Shown piece after piece: positions 36,131-48,549 of a stretch of 64,000 bases of DNA. The notes under the pieces were generated by a model, which had not been told where the DNA came from, made no database searches, and saw only the letters and a program-made list of their open reading frames with translations. Location of the stretch: NCBI GenBank assembly GCA_013396635.1, contig WBMW01005902.1, forward strand, positions 186,001-250,000. The letters are read 5' to 3'. The stretch is from Penelope pileata. Its lineage: Eukaryota; Chordata; Aves; Galliformes; Cracidae. Both the position numbers and the translations under genes were made by a program. The stretch's first letter is position 1. Every line of letters begins with the position of its first letter.

Positions 36131-39100
36131 ACAAACACGGGATGAAGAACAGCTGCCTACACAGCAGTCCTGCAGATCACAGGGGGGGACATCAACCAGT
36201 GATGTCAAGTGGCTGATGGACATCAGACCAGAATGTCTAAACCCTTTCTTTCTGCTCAGCACTAGTATGCTCTCAGCTAAAGAATTGTGCCTCATCTGGG
36301 TCTCTCATTTGCAAGTGAAACAGGGACCTCCAGGAAACAATCCAGAAGAGGAAAAGAACAGAATGGCTTAGGCAATGCTAATGTTCTCACCATAAACAGT
36401 AAAAGGCTGAAAAGGAATGTGGGAGACATGAAAACATGTTTTAAAACTATAAAGGTTGCTAGACAGCAGAAAGAAATAATGTTTTATATGCTCACTTGGA
36501 TACATGAGAAATAATGGGCGAAGAGAAAATTTAGGTTAGTCACTAAGCAAACACTTCCAATGGAACGAAAAGTAAATATATTGTCAGAAGAGTCTCCTGA
36601 CAGAGAATACTTCAGTGTCCATCCTGTTTGCTGACACAAAAGTAGACTATATGAGCCTCTGAAAGGAACTTACAGCTGTATGACTCAGAGCAAAACGGTT
36701 ATCTCTCTATGTGTACAGGAGGATCCTGACAACACAGTGTTGGCAACTTTAAGTTGTCTGCTTGCCATAGACACGTTACTATGATGCATCATTCTTGGTT
36801 TCCCAGTCACCTTCTCCAGATCTCCAGAGTCTTCTGGATTCACTCCAGCCTAATCCACTCCCAACTGTCTGCTCAGTCATCAAATTCCTTGTCTGAGTAT
36901 GACGACTCAGCTTTGATCATCTCTGTTCTCCCAGTCACCAGTGAAAAGGTCTACACTAATTCACCAAGGCATTGTGCTTCCAGCTGACCAGCAGCTCTTA
37001 CCTAAAACCTTTTTAACCTTGTAAGAATGGCAGAAAAATAACATAAATCAGAGAAACAGGTGGAAATTTCAAGTTTGTACAGAGGGAGCTAATTACAAAG
37101 ACGAACTTCTAGATCGTCTATGCAGGTCAACTACACAAGCCGAAGATAAGAGGGTATTTGGGCTTTCAAGTTCTTACAGACATGCTAAACATACACAAGA
37201 AACTTAGACCAAATCAATTTCTTTCATACTTCCCCATGCAGCAAACCAATCCCAGCAAAGAATGTTTCAAACCTACAGCACACCAGAGAAAAAGGTCAGA
37301 AAGACCAGAAGCACTCTCCAAGTACTTTGGGAGTGTGCATGTTCAGAAGATTGTGGTAAACGGATTTCTGTGTGTAAAACACACACCAGCAAGTCAGACC
37401 TCCCAGTCTCTGAACATGAGGAAGACAAAGCAGCGAAGAATCCTCTCTGCCTTCTCACAAGTCCCATCCCATCCTCCCCCTCTTCCGTAAGTGAATGAGG
37501 ACTCTGATCTGAAACTGATCACTTCTAATCAGCATATCTTACTTGTGAGACAGTTAAATTGTCTGATTACTATTTTCAAACAATATAAAAACCACTTACC
37601 AGTAGACTGACAGGTTTCATCTATGAAGGAAGAAGGCATTTCTATTCACCTTTTGTATTTCTGCCTTGAAACAATGAATTATTTCTTCGTAACAGGATTA
37701 AATGACTCTAGTCATTCTAGTACCTACCTCCACATCTTCATTCTGTGTCTTGGGAGCTACTCAGATAAACAGCTGATCAACCTGTGTTTCCTTTCCTTTT
37801 CTCTTGCTTTTTGTTTCAGAGAAGTACATCTATGCATTTAATTACAGAAGGATACATCGTGCCTTGTCTCACCCCTGCCCAAAGCCCATTCAGTGCAGTT
37901 TATAAAACAGAGTGTAATTTGGATGGGAGCTTCCACAATACAAGGTTTGTAAATCATCGTCTAAATGCTTCAGAGTGCCAAAGCCTAAAATAACCAAGCA
38001 AGCTGCCATCAGTGACCTGATTCTGGCAGTCAGCAGTGTTGTTCCTGCAGTGGATGTTGCCTGATACCTAACCTAAATAAATGCATTATCCTGGCAAAGA
38101 GAAAAGAGGCAGACAAGTTAGCCTTTCTCTACAATCAACGAAACAGAGAGGAGAGTGTTGCGACCACTGACATGAAGGATTTTGCTGCTGTTACCACATC
38201 AGCCTTAGCAAAGAAAAAGCTCAAAGGTTGGTCCCAGTGTAGGAGAAGGAAAATACTGGTGTAGCAGATTGTTCTCTGCCTGCATTTTGTGTTTTTGCAC
38301 TATTTGTTTTCTCACCCTGGGCATACCACTTAAGGCAGATTTACAACACAGCAATCAGGCACAGAAATTTCTCTTCAGGGAGAAGGTTAAATGCTTAACA
38401 CTAACAAAATGAGTCACAAAAAAAAAAAAAATACTGATTTCTTGCCCAGACAACTCACTAAACTTAGACTTCTTACTTTGGCATCTAAGGTTGGCATCTG
38501 TTGTGTATGCGCAGGAGTGCCACCAGGTCGACACAGAATCCCTGAAGGCCCCATCTCCTGCATGGCCCCTTGCCAAGCTGACAGCACTCAGCTCAGCACA
38601 AAGCTCAGCAGTCACAGATGCTTTCCATCAAAAATGAGCATGGAATGGCTACCTTCTGCAACCCTGTCAGTGGAGCTCAGGAAACAAGAGATTCACTTCC
38701 AAATCCCAGATAAGTCTGAGGAGGGCTAGGCCCAAAGTTAATAATTTCCAGGTCTTGAAAGAACCAGAGAGCCCAGATTAAGGAATTGTCTTCTCCTGAT
38801 GAAGCTGAGCCCAAAAGCCATAGGGCAGATCTTTCACTGCTACTCAAAGCTTCACCACCAGATGAGCAGGTCTGAACTTTGCAGCCCAGGTGAGGAAGGA
38901 CTGTGTTCCTGACAGCAGTTCTGACAGTCCATAGAGCCACTTTTCTCCCAGGAACAGTATAATCAAAAGCCTGGCCAGCCCAGCCATCCAGGGAAAGAAG
39001 CCCACAACCTTTTTGTTGCTTTAGTTATCAGTTGCACAAGGCAAACATCCTTGTGATGCCTCAAGTGGGGCCTGATCACAGGTCAGAAAAAGAGCTGGAA

Positions 39101-41944
39101 GCAAGGAGCTCCTGCAGCCTTCAAGCTGGGACTGGGAGAAGTCCTGGGTCCTTGTTGATTTCTGCTTTAAGGCATTGAGAGTCAAATTCATATGCACTTC
39201 AGAAAGTGGTGAACCCAGACTTTCCTTCACCCACCTCTGTCTCCTGACCATGAGCCCAACCTGCACAAGCCCTGTGAGAGGGCAGCCTGGGAAATGTGGG
39301 CACACGTAAGCGCTCATGAGGATCATGCTTTACATCTCTCTTTGCCCCAGTTCTCCAAAAAGGCAGGAAGAAACATTTCCCAGCACTTGTGGGGCACTCA
39401 AGGCAAAGATTATGCATGACAGTGAGCAGGGCTGTAAATGGCTCTCATAGACTGGTTCGGCCTTTCCCACTACAACAGGCACTGCAAAAGCAAATGAGTG
39501 AAAACACATCCATGTGCCCTTGGACTTCAGAAAGAACTAAATCCCGATCCAACTTCTGTTGAGGAGTTTACAGGGATCTTCACAGCACAAGACAAAAAGC
39601 ATCCTGAGAAGAAAAGAGGAACTACAGTGACCATGTCATGCTCTCAGAACAGTGTCACTCTTCTGCTGGGCCCTACTGCAGTGTTTTTATGGTTTTCTTG
39701 CTTTCCTTTCTGCCCTTTTTCATGGTCCCCCAGAGTTTCAATCAAAATTGCATTCCCTTGATTCTCATTCCCCCGCTTCTCATTCCCCCCTTGCATTCTG
39801 GGAAGGAAAAAAAAAAAAAGGCCAGGCTGAGCTGGCTGGCCATAAAAAGTGGAAGCAATGCTTTCCAATAAAACTGGAGCAGTCTGGCTGTGCTGCCTGG
39901 GCTTCGCTTCCCTGCTTTAGGGCACATCTGTGGAGATACAGCAGCCTCAAATGGGTGACATAAATAATAAAGAATCATTCTCAATAATCAAGCAACTTCA
40001 ACCTTGCCAAAATAGTAGCTGATACACCCACTCCAGCTACTGCACACTTAAAATATGCTGATCTCCAAAGACCGTTCCCCCCCGCAACTGGTAACTGAAC
40101 CAGTCCCAGGTTGGATTTTTCTCTTAGTTGACTTGTTTATTGCCAAATTCTTATACAAAAAAAAGAAAAGAGCACTTTTCAAACATGATTTATGAAGTGC
40201 CTCTAAGTAAGCACACACATGTACACATAAAAACACACAGAGCTGTGGTTCCAGCTGTACGGGAAAAACAGCAACAGGAATTCTCACTGCATAATAAATA
40301 CTACCTGAGCAAACTCTTTTCTTTGTCTGCAGAGTCTTGTGGCCAGATCTTCAGGGAGAAGCATAACCTCATTGCTTCATTAGCTTTACTTCAGCTGTGA
40401 AGTGACGCTTTCTTTTTTTTTTGTTCCATTTTGAAAAAGTCCTCTTAAACACACACGCTTACGTACACACATGAAAGGCAACCATCAGCTTTTGGTTAGC
40501 TCAAAGTGCCAGCTTTAAGCCTTTACAAGCATCTCTTCCCATCACTGAAGAGGAAGGCTCCTTAATTTTCATTTTACAGGGATGAAGGAAAGCATATTTA
40601 TCTTCATCTTATCTTTAGTTAACGAGAGCGTTGTGTACTCTGTCCCAAAGCAGTCATTCTCCAAGACACTCTCACAGCTATTGAGAGCAGCAGCTCTTGC
40701 ATCACGCTTGTAAACTCAATGTGCAAGTCACTGCAAAGCAAAACAGGGTATTTACCAAAGAACAGAGGCTGTTTGCTGAAGCTCACATGCTACAGCTTGT
40801 GAGTAAAGCCTTTCAAGCCCCACGTAATGTTCCATGGTAAAGCTCAGTCCAGTGAAGGTGCAGTGCTCAGGGCTACGTTTATCAGCAGCCCCTGCTCAGC
40901 TCTGATGAGCAGCACAGCTCTGCATCTCTGGAGGTCCATGCTCTGAGCTTTATCCTGGCTCCTGCTCTCCTCCCCAGGCCTGTGGAAGTTCAGATATTTT
41001 TAGCTGCTTGCCATGAGTGAAGGAATGTCTTTTCCTAAGTTACCTCATTCACAAGAACAGCTCCGCCAAGACAAACAGGCCCAAAGTGTGATTACAACGA
41101 CTCCAGCCATGGGGGAGAGCTCACACCACATTACTGTGCATGCTCGAATCATAAGTACCTGGAATTATCAGTATTTATGGTGCATGAAATGACGTTCCTG
41201 ACTTCCTCACCTGCCCACACAGATAGGAGAGGGAGGGAATTTCAGCTCCTTCCTGCCCTTATGCGGCTGAACAGCTCTGAATGTGAGGGAGGGCTCCTGA
41301 AAGCAGCCCTGACAGACTCAGGATGGGCATGGGGTCATCGTGAGGTGTTCCCCAAACTGGGGCCTTTGCATGAGTACGTGCCAAAAGGAAAGTCAGTGGC
41401 CAACAACAGCTCTGTTTCTTACCTGGGGAAATCTGCTCTACCCCAGTCTCACTGTGTTAATCACATGCTCACCTTCACGTGAGTGGAGTGACAAAGTCAC
41501 AAGTGACAATACTAAACCATGGGAGTAAATTGATATGTCCAAGGCCAACAAAGCAAATCCCAGCCAGAGTAAACTAAAGGCAGCAAAGATGCTACCTTGC
41601 CCTGTGCCACAGCTGCCTGTATGATCCCAGGCCCATAGGACCTGTGCACTGAGGGGAACAGGGCTCCTCTTCTTCACAGGGCATTCTGGAGGACAAACCC
41701 ATTCAGGGTGTCCAGATCCAATCTACCTGCAGATAGCATGTAAGCACTGATAGTAACTGTCCAGAGGTTTAGACCCTTCAGCCATGGCAGGCAGAAAAAT
41801 GTAGATATTGAATACCTACACTATCTAAAAAACTTTACCTATTTCAAACTCTATCTATCTATCAAAAAGACTCTAACAGACTTCCAGAAGCATGACAAAA
41901 GCTAATCCAGTACATGGACAGAGCTTTATTCCTGTTGTCCTTCC
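36131..41944. other. Gene-free intron-like stretch
   Basis: Contains short poly-A runs at 38419-38431 and 39808-39820 and a weak MIR-like inverted trace around 41520-41570 (TTGATATGTCCAAGGCCAAC). No gene recognised. Confidence 0.5.
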
Positions 41945-42558
41945 CTGCCAAATATATTCTGGCCTGTATTAGAAATAGCGTAGCCAGCAGGAGCAGGGAG
42001 GTGATCATCCCCCTGTACTCAGCTCTGGTGCAGCCGCACCTTGAGTATTGTGTTCAGTTTTGGGCCTCTCACTACAAGAAAGACATCGAGGCCCTGGAAC
42101 GTGTTCAGAGAAGGGCAACAAAACTGGTGAGGGGTCTAGAGCACAAGTCTTATGAGGAGCGGCTGAGGGAGCTGGGATTGTTCAGTCTGGAGAAGAGGAG
42201 GCTCAGGGGAGACCTCATCGCACTCTACAGCTTCCTGAAGGGAGGTTGTGGTGAGGAGGGGGTCGGCCTCTTCTCCCAGATAACTAATGACAGGACGAGA
42301 GGGAATGGCCACAAGTTGCGCCAGGGTAAATTTAGACTGGATATGAGGAAAAACTTTTCCTCTGAAAGAGTGGTCAGGCACTGGAATGGCCTGCCTAGGG
42401 AGGTGGTGGAGTCACCATCCCTAGCACTGTTCAAGAAGTGTCTAGACGAGGTGCTAAGGGATATGATTTAGTAGCTTAGTGGGTAGGGATGGTGATAGGA
42501 GGATGGTTGGACCTTGATCTTGTAGGTCTTTTCCAACCTTGTGTTTCTATGATTCTAT
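41945..42558 (+). mobile_element. CR1 LINE 3' copy with intact RT C-terminal frame
   Basis: This is a 5'-truncated non-LTR retrotransposon copy. An uninterrupted plus-strand frame (41914-42471) carries the CR1 ORF2 C-terminal region: [100 protein letters not shown] and KKCLDEVL, then a TAG stop. It is followed by the CR1 3' UTR (TGGACCTTGATCTTGTAGGT, CTTTTCCAACC) and terminal TTCTATGATTCTATATG. The catalytic polymerase and endonuclease parts are absent, so it cannot move by itself. The lack of stops over about 175 codons suggests a fairly young insertion. The bases before about 41945 look unrelated. Confidence 0.5.
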
Positions 42559-42775
42559 ATGTACCTCATCCATAGGGAATTAGTACACAAACGGACTCAA
42601 AAAGGGAAAATACTGGTACACAGCCCACCAAAGTCCTGCCTTATCCATTCTGAACATTTCCTCAGAATGACTGAGCAACCTCAGGACTCCTTGTCCTGTC
42701 TCCTCCAGGACAACAACATGGGTTGTTGCACCATGAGCACATGCTGGCTTTACATTAAAGAGAATTGTAATATAG

Positions 42776-42815
42776 GTGAATGCAAATGCAAAATGCAATG
42801 CAAATGTAAAAGCAA
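42776..42815 (+). repeat. Short TGCAAA-type repeat with two octamer motifs
   Basis: TGCAAA units are repeated irregularly and contain perfect ATGCAAAT octamers at 42780-42787 and 42798-42805, with a near match between. ATGCAAAT is the POU/Oct-factor consensus. Function is not shown by the sequence. Confidence 0.5.
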
Positions 42816-45514
42816 ACAATGAAATCCCCTTCAAGAGATGTGTGCTTATCATGAGGTGTCCCTGAACAGCATTTATCATCCTCTCAGCAGTGACAAACTC
42901 AGTATCAACAACAACTAGAGGGTTTAATCACTTCGCAGGGAGTTCTTGTCTGCAAAATCCTCTTTATAAAAAACATATGTGAACCTGTCAGTTTTGGCCA
43001 GATACAGAAAGCCCTGGTAAGTGCAGGAATGAGAGTTTGCTCGCACAGAATTGGCAAGAGAAAACAGAGAGATTCAAACAATGAAAGAAGTAAATCACTT
43101 CAATATGACAGGCTGGATTTGAGAAGATTTCAGGCCATGGTCATAGAAATCAAAGATCATCATCTCCAGCAATCCCAAAGGAAAACAAACCCTGCATTTC
43201 TCCAAAAAGTGAAGTTATAAGCTAAGGTGATATGAATTGAGAGTGAGGAAGGGAATGGTCCCTATTCAGAGAGGCACATTGCAATAATCAGGTACCTTGG
43301 ACATAATTTAAAGCAGAGATCAAATTCTACAAAGCAAGACGAAAAGGAGAAGTAATAGTAAAGGAATGCTATGAACAACAGGAAACCCCAGGCAGTGGCG
43401 GGGCTTGCTGAGCACTGCACAACCCCTGCAGCACTGCCTGCACCTGACAGGGGCTCTCACACTGCACATGTTCCCCTGCCAGATTGTGTGCATGATTTTT
43501 CTTCTCTTTTTATTAGCCAAGAACCAAATCCAGCATCTAATGAAAGCTCTAAGTATCTCTAACTAACAGGAAAAAGAAAGGTGCCAGGCTAATTTCCTGG
43601 CTTAGGAAGAAACAATGGGTAGTTTGGAAGGCCGAAGACTTACCTTGGACTCTGGCCTCTCCCCACTCAATACCTGGGGGTTAAGGAGAGCTCTTGGCTC
43701 TTGTGTTAGGATACAAATCCTACATGTTGCAGGCACAAATGGGGCTATTTGCCCCTTCAGCACGAGCAAGTAGCGCACTAGCTTTGCTAAGCATGGGCAA
43801 GGCAGAGGGCTGCATGGAGAAACAAATGTGGGCAGAGCACCACATCTTCTATTCCAACGAAACAAAACACCAAAGGCAGCTGTTAGGCTTTTGAGGCTCG
43901 TTCAGTGCAAGGAAAAGGGCTGCCACTTCTCTCTGCATCCCTCCACTGCCCACCCTACCACATCCACTCAGCATCCATCCCTTCACACCGTATCATTTCC
44001 AGCCTCACTCTCAAAAACAAATGTACAGGTGGTGACAAACCTGAAAAATGAATCAGCACAGAGAACTCCAGGCTGTTATCACCCATTGGTGGCCAGATCT
44101 TTAGGGATACACAACACGCCCTCTGTGAGCCCAGAGCAATGCTCTCTGCTAAATGTCCTCCTCACCAGCTCTGCAAAGGTACAGATCCTGTTGTATTGAC
44201 TCACAATCTTTGTTTCCTTTTTTTTTTCTCACCAATTAAAATTTGTATCTCACTTCTCCCATCAAATAGCTCATTACTTCAATTACTTCTCGTAAGCATC
44301 TTTCATTTCAAGTTAAGATGTTCCCAAAGTTCCTTTCTAATCAAAATAATAGCAATTATCTTAGGAATGAGCTTCATTTTTAGGTCAGTTAGGGCCATAT
44401 GCCCCTCTCTCTGACAATATAAGTGGTCTGAAAACCAACCAGAAATGACTCTTACCATAACTTGGGAAATCAGAACAGCTTCTTAGGGAGAGATACTGTG
44501 ATTAAGAAAATATAATATCTATACAGCAATCATTGCCCACTGTTCATTCACTACCTTAAAGCAGTTTGGGGGCAATGCGGCATATAATTATTTCAGCCTT
44601 CCAGTTGCCTTTCTCCACAGAAAGATGTCAGACTTCATTTGTGAGCTACAGAGATGATCTCACAAGTTTCTAATCACAAGTGTTTCTGCTGTGGGTGACT
44701 GCAAGCGATGATTCAAGCTGTGCGAGCCCTGTTATGATACAAGAGCACAAAACTGCGGCCGCTGCCGCTTGGAACGTGGCCACTGCTTAGCAGAGCAGAA
44801 ACACAGAGCGGTTCCTGGGAAAAGCGAGAGGGAGTCATTCGTGTAACACGTGAAAGGTTACATAAAGCTGGGGGATTTGTGCAGGCATAGCAGAGATGGT
44901 GATTCCAGCACCATCGCTTGGGCATCAGTACAACACTGGCTCACGCCATGATCCCCTGCTACCCTCTCCTGATGCCTTCTTCCTCCTTTGACCCTCAAAC
45001 ATCCCTCTGTTGAGGAAAAGCACTCAGGAGATGACTTGCTTCAACACTGGAGGCTCCAGGTATAGTTTAAAGTCACCTTTTTCCACCTACTTCCACATTT
45101 AAAAACAGGATCTGTCCTCCTTCTCCAGCCCAGGGGAGTCCCATACACATCTGCAGGTTGCCGCCAGCTCAGAAGGAAAACGCAGACACTTTCACATCTC
45201 CTCCTGTAGTAGCTGTTCATCTGTCTGCTCTATTTATCACTGAGAAATCAAGCTATATATATGAAAAAACATATAAACTGTCTGACATTTGGAAATCTAT
45301 GTGCAGCACTTGTCTTCTCATTACCCTGTTTACTTTACAACCTTGATTTTATTGAAATGACATTTCAGAATATTGATTTCACTCAAATGGCAAATAAATT
45401 GGGCTTTCTTGAAGAAAATTAAATATACATATTTCATATTCAACAGATAGGAAAATCTCTTTGAGTCGCCCTTGAATCAAGAATAATTTGGTCCCATTTA
45501 AGAGGGCTGTGTGG

Positions 45515-45590
45515 TGCTGTATAGCTCAGGAGATGAGAGTTAAGTGCCCTCAGAGCTTGGGGTTTCAAATCCTGTTCAGAATCCAGCATT
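45515..45590 (+). repeat. tRNA-like sequence, probable SINE head relic
   Basis: TAGCTCAGGAGA at 45522-45533 fits the pol III A box (TRGCNNAGNNGG), and GGTTTCAAATCC at 45561-45572 fits the B box (GGTTCNANNCC) with one extra T, at normal spacing. The flanks do not form a 7-base-pair acceptor stem and the T stem is weak, so it is not a functional tRNA. A MIR-type or other tRNA-derived SINE head is most likely. Confidence 0.5.
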
Positions 45591-48515
45591 ATAAGCTCCA
45601 TTTATTCTGTCCTGAGTTTCTGCATTTCCCAGTTTTGATGATGAAAAGCTCTGCAGTAACACTTGGCATTTAGCTTTTTTCTCTGCTGCGTCCATCACCG
45701 CACCACCAGCTCCACTGCTCTCTCCATTACGTTCTTGGTAAAAGGTGGGTGAGCAGGACTGGACCTTCTCCAGTGGATGGAGAAGACATTGGCTCGTTTT
45801 GTCCACAAACGTTTTACCAGAACACCATGTCAGTGAGAAGTGTGGAAAATCACACACGTGCATCTGACATGGCTGCAAAACAAAGCACCTGGCGTGGAGG
45901 CCAAGAACACTACTTCACGCTGCAGCTTCTCCTTCCAAGCAGGGGAGTAAAACTACATTGGCAAAAAACTTTCTGGCAGATATGAATGATGTCTTTACTG
46001 GGCAATCCATTAATGGAGCTTGGCTGCTGGAGCTGTAAATCCAGGTAAGTAAAGCAAATCTTCATTTCAGAAGAAAGAAAAGAAAGTGTGATTACAAAGG
46101 ATGTATACTGTGTTCACTGCAGGGATGTGAACAGTCACTAGAGATGACTCCACATTTTTGACCCCAGGTGAGCCCTAAAATCCTCTGGGGAACACAGTCC
46201 AAGTGTCTTCCCACTCTGTCCTGGGGTGTACTGTGAGCGCTAACCCCTGAGCATCACTCATTGCCGTACCAATGGGGAAAGAGTCAATGCTTTCTAAGAA
46301 AAGGGCTTTGCAAGCCCTGCAGACAGAAACCCCAGCTGCAAATCTTCACGCCAGCCAAAAGGACTGGAGGCATGCTGAACCCAGAAACACAACTAAAATC
46401 ATTTCCAGTGAAGCAAAAACGTAGTGAGGTGGGAACTCCCCTCCAGAGCTTCTCCCAAAGCAGATAACTATCGGCTGCTGGGCTTCCTCTGATAAGCACT
46501 GCTTCCAGCAGCCGCTCGGTGCTCATCGGTTAGCACTGCTCATCAGTTGGGCAGTAAAAGAGATTTGCTGTTTCTCCTGGGGAGAATCACTAGTAATTCA
46601 GTTATAACAGACAGAACATGGAGTGGGAACATGCTGACCCAAAAAGCACTGGAAATACCTGTGGGTGGGTCAGAAGGACTGTCTCTCTCCTGTGGATGAC
46701 AAGATTCCCCTCCCTATTCAAGTATTTCCAACACTGTCTTAAATAAACAAAGCAACCAGATTGCTTTACAGACCTTTAAACCTGCAAACATGCCTCTCAC
46801 TCATTCTGACTGGCCATCTTTTGTTCAGTTGCAAAGCAGGAGTGCTGCAAGGCTACGCTGCACATTATGCTGAGGACACAACGGATTCAGAGCCCTAATC
46901 CACTGCCTGTGCGTGTTGACAGTCACCTAGCCCTGATGCAAGCATCCTCCTGGTCCTTCTACAGAGAAACAGTCAGGACAGGTCATAGTTTGAAGCCGCC
47001 TGTAATATGACTACAGCTGCATGCTTCGTCCCAGGAGCTGAGGAGGGAGGAAGACTCCAGAAGGTCTCCTTTTCTCCAGCATCACAGCGCAGCTGATCTC
47101 AGCAGCTGTTTGCCAGCATCTTGCAGGAATAGATCTCCTCAAGCCGTGTTGCAGCATTGTGTGTGCCTGGACAGAGGAACAGTAGTGCCTGCAGAAGCAG
47201 AAGATGCTCATGGCCAAACCCCACCTTTCAGTGGGAACACACAAGGTAAGTATAGTAATGGTGGCTGTGTTCTCTACTGTGTCTTGGCTCCAGGCAAGAG
47301 AGACTTCTCAAAAACATGCAAGAATTTTCTCTTCGGAGTATCTGCTGGAGGCAGCATGAGACCTCTCAGCTCCTCACTCTCAGGGCAGTATAAGAACCTG
47401 AAATGCTCTTGGCTCTGTGCACCCACAGCAGCAAGTGAAACATTGGTGTGTTATCAACATTATTCTCATCCTAAATCCAAAATATCACAGCAGTTACTAG
47501 GAAGAAAATCATCCCAGGTGAAACTAGGACACTCATCAAGGCAGATGCTATTTGCTGCTTACAGCACATGGAAGGAAGCTTCTTGATAGAAAGGACCTCC
47601 AGATGCAAAACTTGGTGATAAGAATTGATGTCCCACCGTTTGGAAAACTCATACATCACCCAATGGGACAAACACCAAGAGGAGAATTCTGAACTTTTTC
47701 ACACAGTTCTTAACGTCAGTATTGAACTTACCAGCAGTTACCTCAAAGAGTCATTTGAGATACTTGCCCTCTTAAATTAACCATAAGAAGCAATACCTAT
47801 TGGCCAAAGCTGGCTTTGAAATGACAGCTCAGGCATACACAAGTCTTGATCTACACACAATAAGGGAGCCAGGAAACAGGTAGCATATACAGAAGACACC
47901 TGCCTATAAAATGCTGTCATTGCAATGTTCTTCTCATCCATCTGCAGAAAACCTTCAAATACTAAAAGTTATTCATTCCAGAAACAATAAATTATCCACA
48001 AGGAAAAGGGAGAAGAGGCAGCTTCTTTAATCTCCTAATAAAGAAGCCCAGGAAATTGCATCATGCCCAGATGGGAGACTGATGTTGGCTTGCCAGACAG
48101 ACAGAGGGATCAGTGTATTGGCATTGATGGCACTGCTTTCACAGATCCAGACGGACAGACACCAGCCAGAACGAATTCCTGGATGCAACTCCCTCTTGGC
48201 CATCCTGGAGCCTTGACTCAGTTTTTGTGTCTGGTTACTATTTCTCACATAAAGTGAATCAAACCCTTGGCCCTAACTATCCTCACACATGGTGAGGAGT
48301 GAACTTTGCTTCCCAGACATGTTCCCAATGCGGTTCTCAAACAACACGAGAAAGCAAAGTTAGAATTCTTTTTCCCCAGGCGTCAAACCCACCAACTCTA
48401 CTAAGTGAGACTGAGCTGGAAAACTACACTTGTCTTCATTTTAAGGGCAACATAAAAAGAAATGAAAAACAGCTTTTTGTCTGACTTTTCTTCTTTAGTG
48501 CTGCTATCTGTCTTT

Positions 48516-48549
48516 GTGGGGGTTTTTTGGTTTTTTTTTTTTTTTTTTT
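48516..48549 (+). repeat. Poly-T tract
   Basis: GTGGGGGTTTTTTGG followed by 19 T. As the minus strand it would be an A tail, but no retroposed body was recognised. Confidence 0.5.

Noticed and set aside
37471..37495. Plus-strand donor-like CCGTAAGTG
   Set aside because: An isolated good donor with no matching acceptor or conserved-looking frame. Such sites are common by chance.
45515..45590. Functional tRNA gene
   Set aside because: No acceptor-stem pairing, a weak T stem and an extra base in the B box.
47110..47586. 158-codon plus-strand open frame
   Set aside because: The protein shows no recognisable motif, the minus strand overlaps with another open frame, and no promoter or splice pattern supports it.
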